63,391 nucleotides of DNA from Nocardioides sp. (GTDB lineage: Bacteria; Actinomycetota; Actinomycetes; Propionibacteriales; Nocardioidaceae): the NCBI GenBank assembly GCA_002729525.1, contig PBYI01000036.1, forward strand, positions 1 through 63,391. Reading direction: 5' to 3'. Numbering within the stretch: the stretch's first letter is position 1; every line of letters begins with the position of its first letter. The notes under the pieces are model-generated. The model had not been told where the DNA came from. It ran no database searches and was given only the letters and a program-made list of their open reading frames with translations. This document shows positions 39,752 through 48,560 of the stretch, piece by piece. The position numbers were made by a program, and so were the translations under genes.

Positions 39752-40920
39752 CGTGTCTCCCGGAAGGCGGTTGCCGCGTCGAGCGCGGCGATGCGGCGCA
39801 GCGGCCACAGGGCGGCGATGAGGCCGACCAGGAGCGCTGTGGTGGTGGTCTGTGCGACGGCGGCGGTGGTGATGGAGATCTGGACCGCTGGAGCGGCGAG
39901 TGGCAGCAACCACGCCAGCCCCAGCGCGGCTGTGGTGGCGACGGTGGAGGCGAGTACGACGGTGAGCAGCACCTGCACTGCCACCGCTGCCGCGAGCCGA
40001 GGTGTGCGGGCGCCGAGGGCCTTGAGGACGGCGAAGTCCCGCAGCCTGTTTAAGGTGGCCGTCATCAGTCCCAGGGCGATGACGGCGAGCGCGATGACGA
40101 GCCCGATGGAGGACATCAGCCGGAGCAGGTCAGCGCTCATATCGGTGACGATGCGGGCTTCGGAGTCGGCGAACTGCTCGCGGGTCTGGGCCGTGACGCC
40201 ACCGACTTCGGCCTCGATCCGGTCCGTGACCGCTTCTGGGTCGGCGCCTGGGTCCAGCCCGGTGAGGACGTACGAAACGCGGTCGTCGTGGATCCGGCCG
40301 AACTCGCTGAGCTCGACGAAGACGGTGGTGTTGGTGATGCTGCTGCCGCCGGTGGAGAAGCCGACAGCGCGCAGGGACGTGCCCATGACCGTGAACTGGT
40401 CGCCGACGTGGACTCCGAGCTGTTTGGCTGCCTGCTCGTCCAGGACGGCCTCGCCGGCGGCCGGTGTGCGGCCGGCTACGAGGCGTGTGGGGCCGCCCCG
40501 GCCGGTGCGGGTGTCGTAGCCGATGAGGTAGGACAGCTGCCGGCCCTGTGGTCCGGCTACCGAGCCGGAGGCGAACGCGATCGGCGCGGCCCAGGCAACT
40601 CCCGGTATGTCGGCGACGCGCTCGGGGGTGTCCGCGGGGAGCGTCGAGGCGGACATGTGCATGGTGCGCACCCCGGCCTGGGAGACGAACACGTCGGCCG
40701 GGGAGGTGCGGATGTAGTAGGTGACGCGGTCGACGGCTCCGGCGAAGATGCCACCGAGGACGAGGACCAGTAGCAGGGAGGCGGCCACGCCGAGGACGGT
40801 CAGCGTGGCGCGGCGGCGGTCGGCGAACAGGAAGCGGCGCCCCACGGGCACGGCTCCTGTCGCGAGGGCGCGTCGTGGGTGATCGGATCGCGGCGGAGTT
40901 GGTTGCGTGGTGGTGGTCAT
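39748..40920 (-). CDS. FtsX/MacB-type ABC transporter permease
   Basis: About 390 aa: one N-terminal helix (LTVLGVAASLLLVLVLGGIFAG), a large extracytoplasmic MacB-PCD domain, and three C-terminal helices in the FtsX domain (LVIALAVIALGLMTATLNRL, LKALGARTPRLAAAVAVQ). The start at 40920 overlaps the upstream permease by 4 bp. Such permeases with a LolD-type ATPase drive extracytoplasmic processes rather than classical transport. This pair plus the YHS ATPase suggests metal or lipoprotein-related export. Confidence 0.9.
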   Translation of the reverse strand: MTTTTQPTPPRSDHPRRALATGAVPVGRRFLFADRRRATLTVLGVAASLLLVLVLGGIFAGAVDRVTYYIRTSPADVFVSQAGVRTMHMSASTLPADTPERVADIPGVAWAAPIAFASGSVAGPQGRQLSYLIGYDTRTGRGGPTRLVAGRTPAAGEAVLDEQAAKQLGVHVGDQFTVMGTSLRAVGFSTGGSSITNTTVFVELSEFGRIHDDRVSYVLTGLDPGADPEAVTDRIEAEVGGVTAQTREQFADSEARIVTDMSADLLRLMSSIGLVIALAVIALGLMTATLNRLRDFAVLKALGARTPRLAAAVAVQVLLTVVLASTVATTAALGLAWLLPLAAPAVQISITTAAVAQTTTTALLVGLIAALWPLRRIAALDAATAFRETR

Positions 40921-42038
40921 CGTCCGCTCCGGAATGCGGAAGCTGCGTCGAGCCGGTTGAGTCGGCGTGCCGGTAGCCATGCGGCGAGTAGTGCCATCGT
41001 GACCGCTGCGGCGGCGGTCTGGGCGATGGTGCCAGGGGTGAGCAGCACCGGGAATGCGGGTCGCCACCAGGCGAGGACTTCCCGGGTGATGATCAGCAGG
41101 ACGATCGCGGCCAGTGTGCCGAGCACCGTCAGTGCCACGGTCTCGGTCACCGCGATTCGGCGAAGCCGGCCGGGCGTGGCGCCGAGGGCCTTGAGGACGC
41201 CCAGGTCCCGCTGTTGTTCGGTGACCCGGGTGTAGGCCACGAGCGCGACGATCAGGGTGCCGGCTGCGAAGGCCACGCCCACCATGAGCCGTACCGGCGA
41301 GCCGTAGATGTCGGTCGCCAGTCGCAGGGACGCCTCCCGCAGTTCGGCAGGAGTGCGCACGGTGTACCCCTCGTCACGCAGCTGCGCTGACACGGCATCG
41401 GGGTCCGCGGTCGTGACCAGCACCGCTCCGGTGGTGCCGGTAGCCCGCAGCATCTGGTCCATCCCGGCCGTGGTGGTGAACAGCAGGGGGGTCATGAACA
41501 GTGCGGTGTCGTCGGTGAGGCCGACCACCCGCATCGGGTGTCCGAGAATGGGCAGCCGATCGCCGATGGCAAAGTCGTGTTGTTCGGCCCACAAGGCATC
41601 GATGGCCACCTCGTCGGGGGCGTCGGGGGCACGGCCATCGGTGAAGGCCCAGGGGCCACCGAGCCCGCTGCCGGGTTCGTAGGCGACCGCGGCCACGGCA
41701 GCCTTGCCGTGCGACAGCTCGAGGATCTGATACATCGTGCGCAGCGGCGCGGCTCGTGTCACGCCAGGGGCCTGGGCGATGGCGTCCACGGCCGGCGCCG
41801 GCAGAGCGCCGGGGTCGGCGAAGAGGTTGCGCGTTCCGGCCGGGACGACGACCAGGTCGGCACCGAGGTGGTGGTCGTAGGTGGTGACGCGGTCCTGGAC
41901 GCCGACCCAGAGTCCGGCCAGCAGCAGCATGAGCATCAGGGCGAGCCCGATCCCGGCGGCTCCGGCGGCGGTGCGCACCGGACGCGTCGTGAGAAACCGG
42001 CGGGTGACCGGGACCGAGGCTTCAACCCTGGCCTTCAT
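40917..42038 (-). CDS. FtsX/MacB-type ABC transporter permease
   Basis: A 373-residue protein of the same architecture as the downstream permease: helix near residues 22-47 (GAAGIGLALMLMLLLAGLWVG), an extracytoplasmic domain with DHHLGADLVVVPAGT, and three C-terminal helices including VTEQQRDLGVLKALGATPG, the FtsX cytoplasmic loop. ATG 42038. It should form a heterodimer with the next permease. Upstream are a His-rich membrane protein and a DUF2892 protein that appear to share its operon and the response-regulator box at 42752. Confidence 0.9.
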   Translation of the reverse strand: MKARVEASVPVTRRFLTTRPVRTAAGAAGIGLALMLMLLLAGLWVGVQDRVTTYDHHLGADLVVVPAGTRNLFADPGALPAPAVDAIAQAPGVTRAAPLRTMYQILELSHGKAAVAAVAYEPGSGLGGPWAFTDGRAPDAPDEVAIDALWAEQHDFAIGDRLPILGHPMRVVGLTDDTALFMTPLLFTTTAGMDQMLRATGTTGAVLVTTADPDAVSAQLRDEGYTVRTPAELREASLRLATDIYGSPVRLMVGVAFAAGTLIVALVAYTRVTEQQRDLGVLKALGATPGRLRRIAVTETVALTVLGTLAAIVLLIITREVLAWWRPAFPVLLTPGTIAQTAAAAVTMALLAAWLPARRLNRLDAASAFRSGR

Positions 42039-42080
42039 GTCGGCTCACTTCCGTTTGCCGAGCGTGGCTCGACGTTCGTG

Positions 42081-42422
42081 CTACTTGTGGCCGTGACCGC
42101 CGTGCCCGCCGTGTCCGCCGTGCCCGCCGTGTCCGCCGGGCATGGCGAACATCATGGCCGCCATCATCGCGGTGCACAGCAGGGCGGTGACGATGATGCT
42201 GGAACCTGCAACGCCGGTGAGGAAGAGCAGACCGGCGATGGCGAGCATCGGGATGCAGCAGACGATCATCATCAGCCCGTGACCACCGTGCGCTCCGTGG
42301 GCGCCGCCGTCTGGCTCCTGTCCGGCGTGGTGGGTCTCGGTCGGTGTCGAGGACTCTGGCTGGTAGGGCAATTGCCGAGAGTTCCTGAGGGATTCGCGGT
42401 CCATGCCGTTCGGCGTGCTCAT
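42081..42422 (-). CDS. His/Gly-rich two-helix membrane protein
   Basis: A 113-residue protein with a His-rich region before (AGQEPDGGAHGAHGGHG) and a run of GGH triplets after two membrane helices (LMMIVCCIPMLAIAGLLFL and the Met-rich AMMAAMMFAMPGG). The last ~20 residues are essentially six GGH units plus HK. Cys-Cys and Met-rich helices with His-rich ends imply binding of Cu+ or another soft metal. ATG 42422 overlaps the DUF2892 stop by 4 bp. The family is not assigned; small His-rich proteins of this layout are common in copper islands. Confidence 0.75.
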   Translation of the reverse strand: MSTPNGMDRESLRNSRQLPYQPESSTPTETHHAGQEPDGGAHGAHGGHGLMMIVCCIPMLAIAGLLFLTGVAGSSIIVTALLCTAMMAAMMFAMPGGHGGHGGHGGHGGHGHK

Positions 42423-42664
42423 GACGTCCTACCCTTCAGGGATGCGGGCACGTGGCCGAGCTTGGCGTAGAGCGGGCAGTGTCCGAGCGCTCCGGTGACG
42501 ACCAGGTCGAGGCCTGCCAGTACGAGTAGCAGCTCGAGGACGACCGCCAAGGTGGAGGCGGCGCCGCCCAGCAGGAACGCGCCGGCGATCGCGGCGAGAC
42601 CGCCGATGGCAACGCGAGCCACGCGTTCGGCGGGGGTGATGTTGATGCTCCAACGGTTGCTCAT
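42419..42664 (-). CDS. DUF2892 (YgaP-type) small membrane protein
   Basis: An 81-residue protein with the DUF2892 pattern: NITPAERVARVAIGGLAAIA, a two-helix hairpin, then GALGHCPLYAKLG containing the conserved CPLY cysteine. In YgaP this hairpin follows a rhodanese domain; here it stands alone. ATG 42664 has GGAGGA upstream. It is the first gene after the response-regulator box at 42752-42771, so it heads the leftward operon ending with the YHS-ABC transporter. Confidence 0.88.
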   Translation of the reverse strand: MSNRWSINITPAERVARVAIGGLAAIAGAFLLGGAASTLAVVLELLLVLAGLDLVVTGALGHCPLYAKLGHVPASLKGRTS

Positions 42665-42751
42665 GACTTCCTCCAACCTCGGTGGACCGCTGGTCTCCTC
42701 GGTCCACTTCGAGGGTCTCGCCGCGAGGTGAAGGTGACCGGCGCCGCCTTG

Positions 42752-42771
42752 TGAAGGTTCGCTGAAGAACC
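42752..42771. promoter_or_regulatory. Response-regulator box 1
   Basis: TGAAGGTTCGCTGAAGAACC, identical over 20 bp to the box at 46558-46577. Half-sites TGAAG are 11 bp apart, the helical spacing used by OmpR-family regulators. It lies 88 bp upstream of the DUF2892 start. Confidence 0.7.
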
Positions 42772-42830
42772 ACGTGGCACCGAAGTGCTCGGAGGGCTGA
42801 AGGGCGGCGAGACACCGCGGCGGGCACAGG

Positions 42831-43475
42831 TCAGGTGGGAGGGAGGGTGGGCGCCGCGTTGATGTCCAGGTGGCTGGCGCAGCAGGCCGGGAGCTCTTCT
42901 CGCAGCAGGTCCAGGGTTCGGGTTGCCTTCTCGAGGAAGTCGCCGGTGGATTCGATGACGTGGCGATGGGGGTGCGCTTGCCAGGCCTCAAGGATGCGGG
43001 CGTCGACATCGGCCGCACGGAGCGCCGTCTCGATCCGCAGCGGGTTCTGGTGGTTGTAGCCCTGGTCGGCGGTGGGCGTGCGCAGATGCAGTACGGCGTC
43101 GTACCGATGCAGCTCGGTGTCCATCGTGGTGGCCGTCGAGGTCCAGAAGTCGTCCGGTGGCCCGGGCCAGTACGCGATCCCGTCGACTGTGCCGCGGTCG
43201 CACAGCACGATTGCCGGATTGTGGGCGTCCCCGGTCGCCTCGAGTTCCTTCTGAACGTGGAAGATCGCCCGTTGCGCCGCGCGTCGACATTCCGCGTCGT
43301 CGTCGCGCGGGAACCCGCCACCGAAGACGATCCCTGCCGACTCCGGCAGGATCCTGACGTGTCGGCACAGGGAACGGCGCACGAGTTCCAGGACGGCCGT
43401 CTTGCCCGCACCTGGCCCGCCGGTGAGCACAACCCGGCGGGGTACATGTGGCTGGTCGCACTCGCACTCGGCCAT
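42831..43475 (-). CDS. AAA_28-type P-loop NTPase/kinase-like protein
   Basis: A 214-residue protein. Walker A is LTGGPGAGKTAVLELV (G-x4-GKT), Walker B-like ILPESAGIVFGGGFP and IVLCDRGTVDGIAYW follow; the pattern matches AAA_28 NTPases, small kinase-like proteins of unknown substrate. ATG 43475 has AAGGAGG upstream and is 11 bp after the preceding gene. The first residues, MAECECDQPH, contain Cys/His that could bind metal. It ends the operon led by the SHOCT and multicopper oxidase genes. Confidence 0.82.
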   Translation of the reverse strand: MAECECDQPHVPRRVVLTGGPGAGKTAVLELVRRSLCRHVRILPESAGIVFGGGFPRDDDAECRRAAQRAIFHVQKELEATGDAHNPAIVLCDRGTVDGIAYWPGPPDDFWTSTATTMDTELHRYDAVLHLRTPTADQGYNHQNPLRIETALRAADVDARILEAWQAHPHRHVIESTGDFLEKATRTLDLLREELPACCASHLDINAAPTLPPT

Positions 43476-43486
43476 GACGCGCCTCC

Positions 43487-44149
43487 TTACGGGACGGGGA
43501 GGCGGCCAGCGGCGGGGTGGCTGAGCCCCCACTTCTCCATCAGCGCGAGGACAGCGAGTCCCTCGTCGTGGATCTGCGCGTGGCGCAGCCCCTGCCAGTG
43601 TGCGTGGAGATAGGCCTGGAGGTACTTCACGACGTGGTTCATGGGCACGGTCGTCCACGGATTGTGAGGTTCTACATGGCCCGGTGTGCCGCCGAAGGCC
43701 ACCACCCGGATCTCATGCCCGGCCCGCGTGGCTGCGCGGCCGTGGTTGAGCAACCGACGCGAGACGTCTCGGGCCTCCTGGGCGGGGCAGCACCCGAAGC
43801 GCGCGAGCGCGACCTCTAGTGTCGCCGGGTCGCGCAGGGCTGGGTTCAGTCGCGCACGACCTTCCTTGACCTCGCCCACGATCATGTCGGCTCGACCAGT
43901 CGGCGCGCCGAGGGCCGGGTCGACCTCGGGGCTCAGGCGCTGGGGACCGGTTCCTGAGCGCCGGTGGATCAGGTCGTGGCCGGCACCGGGTAGGCGATAG
44001 GCCAGGACGTCGAGATCGGTGACGGTGCGCACCTGGCCGCCACGCAGCCTCTCCAGGACCGGGTGCTCGACGACGGTGAAGTAGCCATTGACGTGCAGAT
44101 ATGCCTGCACCAGGGAGACTGCGGTGTCCATGGGCTCCTCCTCGGTCAC
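43487..44149 (-). CDS. Conserved hypothetical protein with PD-(D/E)XK-like motif
   Basis: A 220-residue soluble protein. It starts with VQAYLHVNGYFTVVEHPV; the combination TDLDVLAYRLPG, then ADMIVGEVKEGRARLN, resembles the Asp...Glu-x-Lys core of PD-(D/E)XK nuclease-fold proteins. No restriction partner is nearby, so a DNA-cutting role is speculative. ATG 44149 is preceded by GAGGA about 10 bp upstream. It lies between a membrane protein and the NTPase gene in the same leftward operon. Confidence 0.6.
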   Translation of the reverse strand: MTEEEPMDTAVSLVQAYLHVNGYFTVVEHPVLERLRGGQVRTVTDLDVLAYRLPGAGHDLIHRRSGTGPQRLSPEVDPALGAPTGRADMIVGEVKEGRARLNPALRDPATLEVALARFGCCPAQEARDVSRRLLNHGRAATRAGHEIRVVAFGGTPGHVEPHNPWTTVPMNHVVKYLQAYLHAHWQGLRHAQIHDEGLAVLALMEKWGLSHPAAGRLPVP

Positions 44150-44173
44150 TCGGGCCGTTGTCGTGAGGGCTCG

Positions 44174-44632
44174 TCAGTCGTGGTGGCCCTCGTGCTCGTC
44201 AGGGTCGGGGGTCTGCACGGGGGTGCGGTCGCGGTCCGGACTCGGATCGTCGTTGCTGATGGCCGGGCCGATGACGAACGCCGAGAGTGAGAACATCAGC
44301 GCGAACACACCCAATGCGAGGGCGGGCGCCTTCCAGGAGTCGAAGCGCCGGTAGAGGCGCCGGAGCAGGGGCAGGGAGAACACCAATCCCAGTACGGCGA
44401 ACAGGACGTTGCCGGTGGCGCCGGTCACCAGTACCGCTCCGCCGAGGAGCCCGACGTGGTGCAGCAGGTGGGGGAGCAGGCCCATGATGCCGCCGACCAC
44501 AGCGGTCACCGCACTCCAGGCGGTGGCGAGGACGCCCCGGCTCTGCGGAGCCTCGTCGGCAGCTGCTTGGGCGCGGGACTCGTCGAGGCGGTCGTGCGCT
44601 ACCTCCCCGGCGGCAGCGTGGTGGTCGGACAT
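44174..44632 (-). CDS. Membrane protein, function unknown
   Basis: A 152-residue protein: a soluble His/Ala-rich N-terminus (MSDHHAAAGEVAHDRLDE), a paired hydrophobic region (about 45-85, with LLPHLLHHVGLLGGAVLV), a basic loop LLRRLYRRFDSWK, another helix, and an Asp/His-rich tail DPDEHEGHHD. His-rich ends suit metal buffering. It begins 2 bp after the multicopper oxidase stop and is therefore co-translated. I do not recognise a named family. Confidence 0.7.
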   Translation of the reverse strand: MSDHHAAAGEVAHDRLDESRAQAAADEAPQSRGVLATAWSAVTAVVGGIMGLLPHLLHHVGLLGGAVLVTGATGNVLFAVLGLVFSLPLLRRLYRRFDSWKAPALALGVFALMFSLSAFVIGPAISNDDPSPDRDRTPVQTPDPDEHEGHHD

Positions 44633-44634
44633 CG

Positions 44635-46173
44635 TCACTCCTGTGCCTGGTAGGAAAGCGTGGTCATCATGCCGGTCTCGGCGTGGTAGATGTTGTGGCA
44701 GTGGGTCGCCCACTGTCCTGGGTTGTCGGCTTCGAGGTCGACGTCGAGGGTCGCCATGGGGCGCACGATGACCGTGTCCTTGCGGGCTCCGCCGCCCCTC
44801 AGCGCGAAGGTGTGGCCGTGCACGTGCATGGGGTGGAACATCATCGACTGGTTGACGAAGCGCAGCCGGACCCGCTCACCCTGAATCAGCCGCAACGGGT
44901 CGGTGTCGGGGAAGGTCTTGCCGTTGATGGTCCAGCGGTAGGGCGCCATGGTGCCGCCCAGGACCAGGTCGTGGGTTCGGTCGGCCGACCGTCGGTCCAG
45001 GCGGGCCGACTCGACCGCCGACAGCGCCGTGCCGAGCAGTACCTTGCCCGACAGCTCGCGGGCCTTGACGTCAGCCGTGGGTGGGCGACCGGCGCCGGTG
45101 CGGATCACGGCCAGCGCCTGGCCTTGTTTGCCCTCGGCCGAGGCAACCAGCGCGAACACGCCGTCGCCGATGGTGACGGTGGCGTCGAAGCGCTCGCCCA
45201 TCCCGATCAGTAGCGCGTCGGTGGGCACCGGCACGACGGGGAAGCCGTCGCTGTGCGTGACGGTCATGCGGTGCCCACCGACGGCGACCCGGAACGCCGT
45301 GTCCGAGCCGGCGTTGACGAAGCGGATCCGAACGCGTTGACCCGGCTTCGCCGACAGCGTGGCCGGATCGGCGGCTGTCCGGCCGTTGAGCAGGTAGTAC
45401 GGGTAGGTGATATCCCCGGCACCACCGAGCAGGGGCGACCGCATGGCCTCCATCCCACCCATAGAGCCCATCGAGCCGTGGTCCATCCCCTCCATGCCCA
45501 TGCCGCCCATGTCATGCATGCCGCCCATGGAGTCGTCGCCGCCAGCTTGCTGCAGGTCGGAAAGGACCTGGTCCGGGGTGCGGCCCGTCCCGTCGACCCA
45601 GTCGTCCAGGACGACTACCCACTCGGCGTCGTACTCACCGGGCTCCTGAGGGTCGTCGACGACCAGGACGCCGTACAGGCCGCGGTCCAGCTGAACTCCG
45701 GAGTGCGGGTGGTAGAAGTACGTGCCCGGGTGAGGTGCGGTGAACTCGTATCGGAACGTCTCTCCCGCGGCGATCGGATCCTGGGTGAGGCCGGGCACGC
45801 CGTCCATGTCGTTGCGCAGTGCGAGGCCGTGCCAGTGCACGCTGGTGGCGTCCGGGAGCTGGTTGGCGACGTCGACCCGGAGCACGTCTCCGGCGTCGAC
45901 GCGGAGCAGCGGTCCCGGCGCGGTGTCGCCGTAGGCCCACGTGCTCACGGTCTGGCCACCCAGGTCGAGGGTCACCGGCTGGGCCGTGAGGCGCGCGGTT
46001 ACCACCCGAGCTCCGGGCTTCCGGCGCGCCGCCTCCGCCGCTGCTACCGCGTCGGCGGCGGGCCCGACCGCTGTGCCAGTGGACCGATTGCAGGCGGCGA
46101 GGCCGCCGAGGGCGGCCACGCCTGCGAGCCCGGCGGCCCCGCGAAGGACGGCGCGACGAGTGATCTCGGACAA
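44635..46173 (-). CDS. Multicopper oxidase (copper oxidase type), Tat-exported
   Basis: A 512-residue three-domain multicopper oxidase. The N-terminus has a Tat motif TRRAVLRGAAG and a lipobox-like LAACNRS. Copper-site motifs are HWHG (113-116), YFYHPHSG (H155, H157), FHPMHVHGH (446-454) and THCHNIYHAETGMM (C492 for type 1 copper, Met 502 axial ligand). A Met-rich loop (about 216-244, GGMHDMGGMGMEGMDHG) resembles that of CueO/CopA oxidases that oxidise Cu+ to Cu2+. It sits in the operon headed by the SHOCT gene. Confidence 0.95.
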   Translation of the reverse strand: MSEITRRAVLRGAAGLAGVAALGGLAACNRSTGTAVGPAADAVAAAEAARRKPGARVVTARLTAQPVTLDLGGQTVSTWAYGDTAPGPLLRVDAGDVLRVDVANQLPDATSVHWHGLALRNDMDGVPGLTQDPIAAGETFRYEFTAPHPGTYFYHPHSGVQLDRGLYGVLVVDDPQEPGEYDAEWVVVLDDWVDGTGRTPDQVLSDLQQAGGDDSMGGMHDMGGMGMEGMDHGSMGSMGGMEAMRSPLLGGAGDITYPYYLLNGRTAADPATLSAKPGQRVRIRFVNAGSDTAFRVAVGGHRMTVTHSDGFPVVPVPTDALLIGMGERFDATVTIGDGVFALVASAEGKQGQALAVIRTGAGRPPTADVKARELSGKVLLGTALSAVESARLDRRSADRTHDLVLGGTMAPYRWTINGKTFPDTDPLRLIQGERVRLRFVNQSMMFHPMHVHGHTFALRGGGARKDTVIVRPMATLDVDLEADNPGQWATHCHNIYHAETGMMTTLSYQAQE

Positions 46174-46236
46174 GTGGGGGCTCCTGACTCAGGTTCGGCG
46201 AGAGGCGAGATGTGCGAGGCGGGAAGGGGCGAGCGG

Positions 46237-46482
46237 CTAGTGCACCGAGGCACGCAGCACACTGCTGCGGGCGTGGTACTCGTCTTCGTCGATCTCGCCT
46301 CGGGCGAACCGCTCGTCGAGGATCTGCATCGGGTCGCGGCGGTCCGGGGTGGACCCACCGGGGCGCTGCGTGCGGAACAGGGCGAGAACGGCAAAGACCA
46401 CCAACGCCCAGAACGCGACCATGGCCACGGTCATGATGATCCAACCGCCCCAACCCATGCCGTCGTGGTACCAGCCCATCAT
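46237..46482 (-). CDS. Small membrane protein with C-terminal SHOCT domain
   Basis: An 81-residue protein: an N-terminal MMGWYHDGMGWGGW motif rich in Met, Trp and His, one membrane helix, and a SHOCT domain at the end (DPMQILDERFARGEIDEDEY). Proteins of this type are frequent next to copper oxidases in actinobacteria; the N-terminal Met/His may bind copper. ATG 46482 has AAGGAG upstream. It is the first gene leftward from the response-regulator box at 46558. Confidence 0.85.
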   Translation of the reverse strand: MMGWYHDGMGWGGWIIMTVAMVAFWALVVFAVLALFRTQRPGGSTPDRRDPMQILDERFARGEIDEDEYHARSSVLRASVH

Positions 46483-46557
46483 CGTCCTCAGCTCCTTCGC
46501 TTGGCTTGGTGACTCCCACGATTGCCCGGGCACCACTGTGTCCCGGTCGCGTTCATG

Positions 46558-46577
46558 TGAAGGTTCGCTGAAGAACC
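46558..46577. promoter_or_regulatory. Response-regulator box 2
   Basis: TGAAGGTTCGCTGAAGAACC, identical to box 1, in the divergent gap between the SHOCT-multicopper oxidase operon and the two-component genes; it would serve autoregulation and oxidase induction at once. Confidence 0.75.
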
Positions 46578-46626
46578 TGCCCTCGCCGGTGCTGACCTAC
46601 GGCTGGCCGGGCAGCGGACTGAGACC

Positions 46627-47403
46627 ATGGCGGGTATGGGCGAGGACGTCATGGACGAGAAGGCCGGCTCACCGGCAGGGGGTGCCGCGGGTGGCCGCCC
46701 CCGAACCGGTCTCCGGGCGATGGTGGTCGAAGACGAGACGCAACTGGCCGGACTCATCGGCAGCTACCTCGAGCGCGACGGCTTCGAGGTGGCGGTGGTT
46801 CATGACGGGCTCGAGGCGGTGGAGGCCGCCCGCGCCGTCGACCCGGACGTCGTGGTGCTGGACCTGGGTCTGCCCAGCCTGGACGGGGTGGAGGTCTGTC
46901 GGCAGCTGCGCACCTTCTCCGATGCCTACGTGGTGATGCTGACCGCACGCAGCGAAGAGGTCGACACGCTCATCGGGCTCTCGGTGGGGGCTGATGACTA
47001 CCTGACCAAACCGTTCAGCCCCCGAATCCTGATGGCCCGGATCCAGGCCATGCTTCGCAGGCCCCGTCCATCGGGAGCCTCGTCCGATGCCTTGGAAGGT
47101 GCTCGCACCTTCGGTGCCCTGGTCATCGATCCGTTGGGACGCGACGTATGGCTCGAGGAGGAACCAGTGGCGCTGACGCGCACCGAGTTCGACCTCCTCG
47201 CCGCCCTGTCCGAGCGACCCAGGATGGCGTTCAGTCGGCGCCAGCTCATCGACGCCGTCTGGGGACCCTCGTGGGTCGGTGACGAGCACCTGGTCGACGT
47301 GCACGTCGGCCACCTGCGCCGCAAGCTGGACGACGACGCCACTCAGGCCCGATTCATCCGGACCGTCCGTGGCGTCGGCTACCGGATGGGCACAGGGCAG
47401 TGA
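46627..47403 (+). CDS. OmpR-family response regulator (copper/metal type)
   Basis: A 258-residue regulator. After a ~28-residue Gly/Ala-rich leader, the receiver domain has the acidic pair VEDE (35-36), phospho-acceptor VVVLDLGLP (D79), LTA and DDYLTKPFS (Lys). The C-terminal winged helix ends in HVGHLRRKLDD and RFIRTVRGVGYRM. The ATG at 46627 is one choice; ATG 46636 and 46651 follow in frame. Its stop overlaps the sensor kinase start by 4 bp. The TGAAG direct repeats in five promoters here are the likely targets. Confidence 0.95.
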   Translation: MAGMGEDVMDEKAGSPAGGAAGGRPRTGLRAMVVEDETQLAGLIGSYLERDGFEVAVVHDGLEAVEAARAVDPDVVVLDLGLPSLDGVEVCRQLRTFSDAYVVMLTARSEEVDTLIGLSVGADDYLTKPFSPRILMARIQAMLRRPRPSGASSDALEGARTFGALVIDPLGRDVWLEEEPVALTRTEFDLLAALSERPRMAFSRRQLIDAVWGPSWVGDEHLVDVHVGHLRRKLDDDATQARFIRTVRGVGYRMGTGQ

Positions 47404-48524
47404 CCAGCCCCCCACTCCTGGCGGACACGGTCCGTGCCCGGCCGCGGTTCGCCACTCGGCTCCTGGTCGCCCAGGCCCTGGTGCTGGTGGCCGGCGCCCT
47501 GACCACTTGGTTGGTCGCCTCCGTCGTCGGACCCAGCATCTTCAGCGACCACCTCCAGCAGGCCGGCGACACCCACACCGCCGAGGAGACTCGTCACGTG
47601 GAGGAGGCCTTCGCCTCGGCGCTGGTCCTTTCGGTCTCTCTGGCGCTGCTCGCCTCGGTCCTCGCGGCGTTGGCGGTCTCGTGGTACTTCAGCCGCCGGG
47701 TGCAGCGCTCGATCGGCAACGTGGCCGCCGCCGCAGCGGACATCGCCGCCGGACGGTACGACGCCCGGGTGCCCGACCCGGGACTGGGCGGCGAGTTCGC
47801 CTCCCTCGCACTGACCTACAACCGCCTCGCGGAGAGGCTCGAAGCGACCGAGTCGACTCGACGCAGCATGCTGGCCGACCTGGCCCACGAGATGCGCACG
47901 CCCCTGGCCACGATCGACGCGCACCTCGAGGCCGTCGAGGACGGCATCCGAGCCCTGGACGACGACACGCTCGGGGTGATCCGCGGCTCGACGGGCCGCC
48001 TGCGGCGCCTCGCCGAGGATATGTCCGCCGTCTCCCAGGCAGAGGAGGGGATCGACGTGACGCTGCGACCGGTGGCCGCCGCTGACGTGGCTGCCGCGGC
48101 CGCCGACGTCGCCCGCGACCGGTACGCCGCCAAGGGGGTAGACCTGCGCACCGAGCTCGCCGATGCCGGCCAGGTCCGCGTCGACGCCGACCGGTTCGGA
48201 CAGGTGCTCGGCAACCTGCTCGACAACGCCCTGCGCCACACTCCGGCGGGCGGGACCGTGACCTTGGGCTGCCGACGGATCGACCAGTGGGTGGAGTACC
48301 GCGTCGCCGACACCGGCCAGGGGGTGGCGGCCGAGCACCTGCCGCACCTGTTCGACCGGTTCTACCGTGCCGACTCCGCCCGCGACCGTGGCCATGGCGG
48401 CTCAGGCATCGGGCTGGCCATCGCCCGCGCTTTCGTCGAGGCACATGGCGGGGGGATCTCGGTGACCAGCGCCGGGCCCGGACTCGGGGCCACCTTCACG
48501 GTGCGGCTGCCCGGCCTCCGGTAG
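47400..48524 (+). CDS. Sensor histidine kinase (HAMP-HisKA-HATPase)
   Basis: A 374-residue kinase: two membrane helices (LLVAQALVLVAGALTTWLV and ALVLSVSLALLASVLAALAV) bracket a very short external loop of about 40 residues; then a HAMP domain, the H-box MLADLAHEMRTPLATI, N-box GNLLDNALRHTP, and G-boxes VADTGQGV and GGSGIGLAIARA. The sensor loop has HLQQAGDTHTAEETRHVEE with three His that could bind metal. GTG 47400 overlaps the regulator stop. It is the partner of the regulator at 46627. Confidence 0.95.
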   Translation: MTSPPLLADTVRARPRFATRLLVAQALVLVAGALTTWLVASVVGPSIFSDHLQQAGDTHTAEETRHVEEAFASALVLSVSLALLASVLAALAVSWYFSRRVQRSIGNVAAAAADIAAGRYDARVPDPGLGGEFASLALTYNRLAERLEATESTRRSMLADLAHEMRTPLATIDAHLEAVEDGIRALDDDTLGVIRGSTGRLRRLAEDMSAVSQAEEGIDVTLRPVAAADVAAAAADVARDRYAAKGVDLRTELADAGQVRVDADRFGQVLGNLLDNALRHTPAGGTVTLGCRRIDQWVEYRVADTGQGVAAEHLPHLFDRFYRADSARDRGHGGSGIGLAIARAFVEAHGGGISVTSAGPGLGATFTVRLPGLR

Positions 48525-48560
48525 GGCCTTCGGGCCCGGACGTCCGGGACCAACCGCCGG

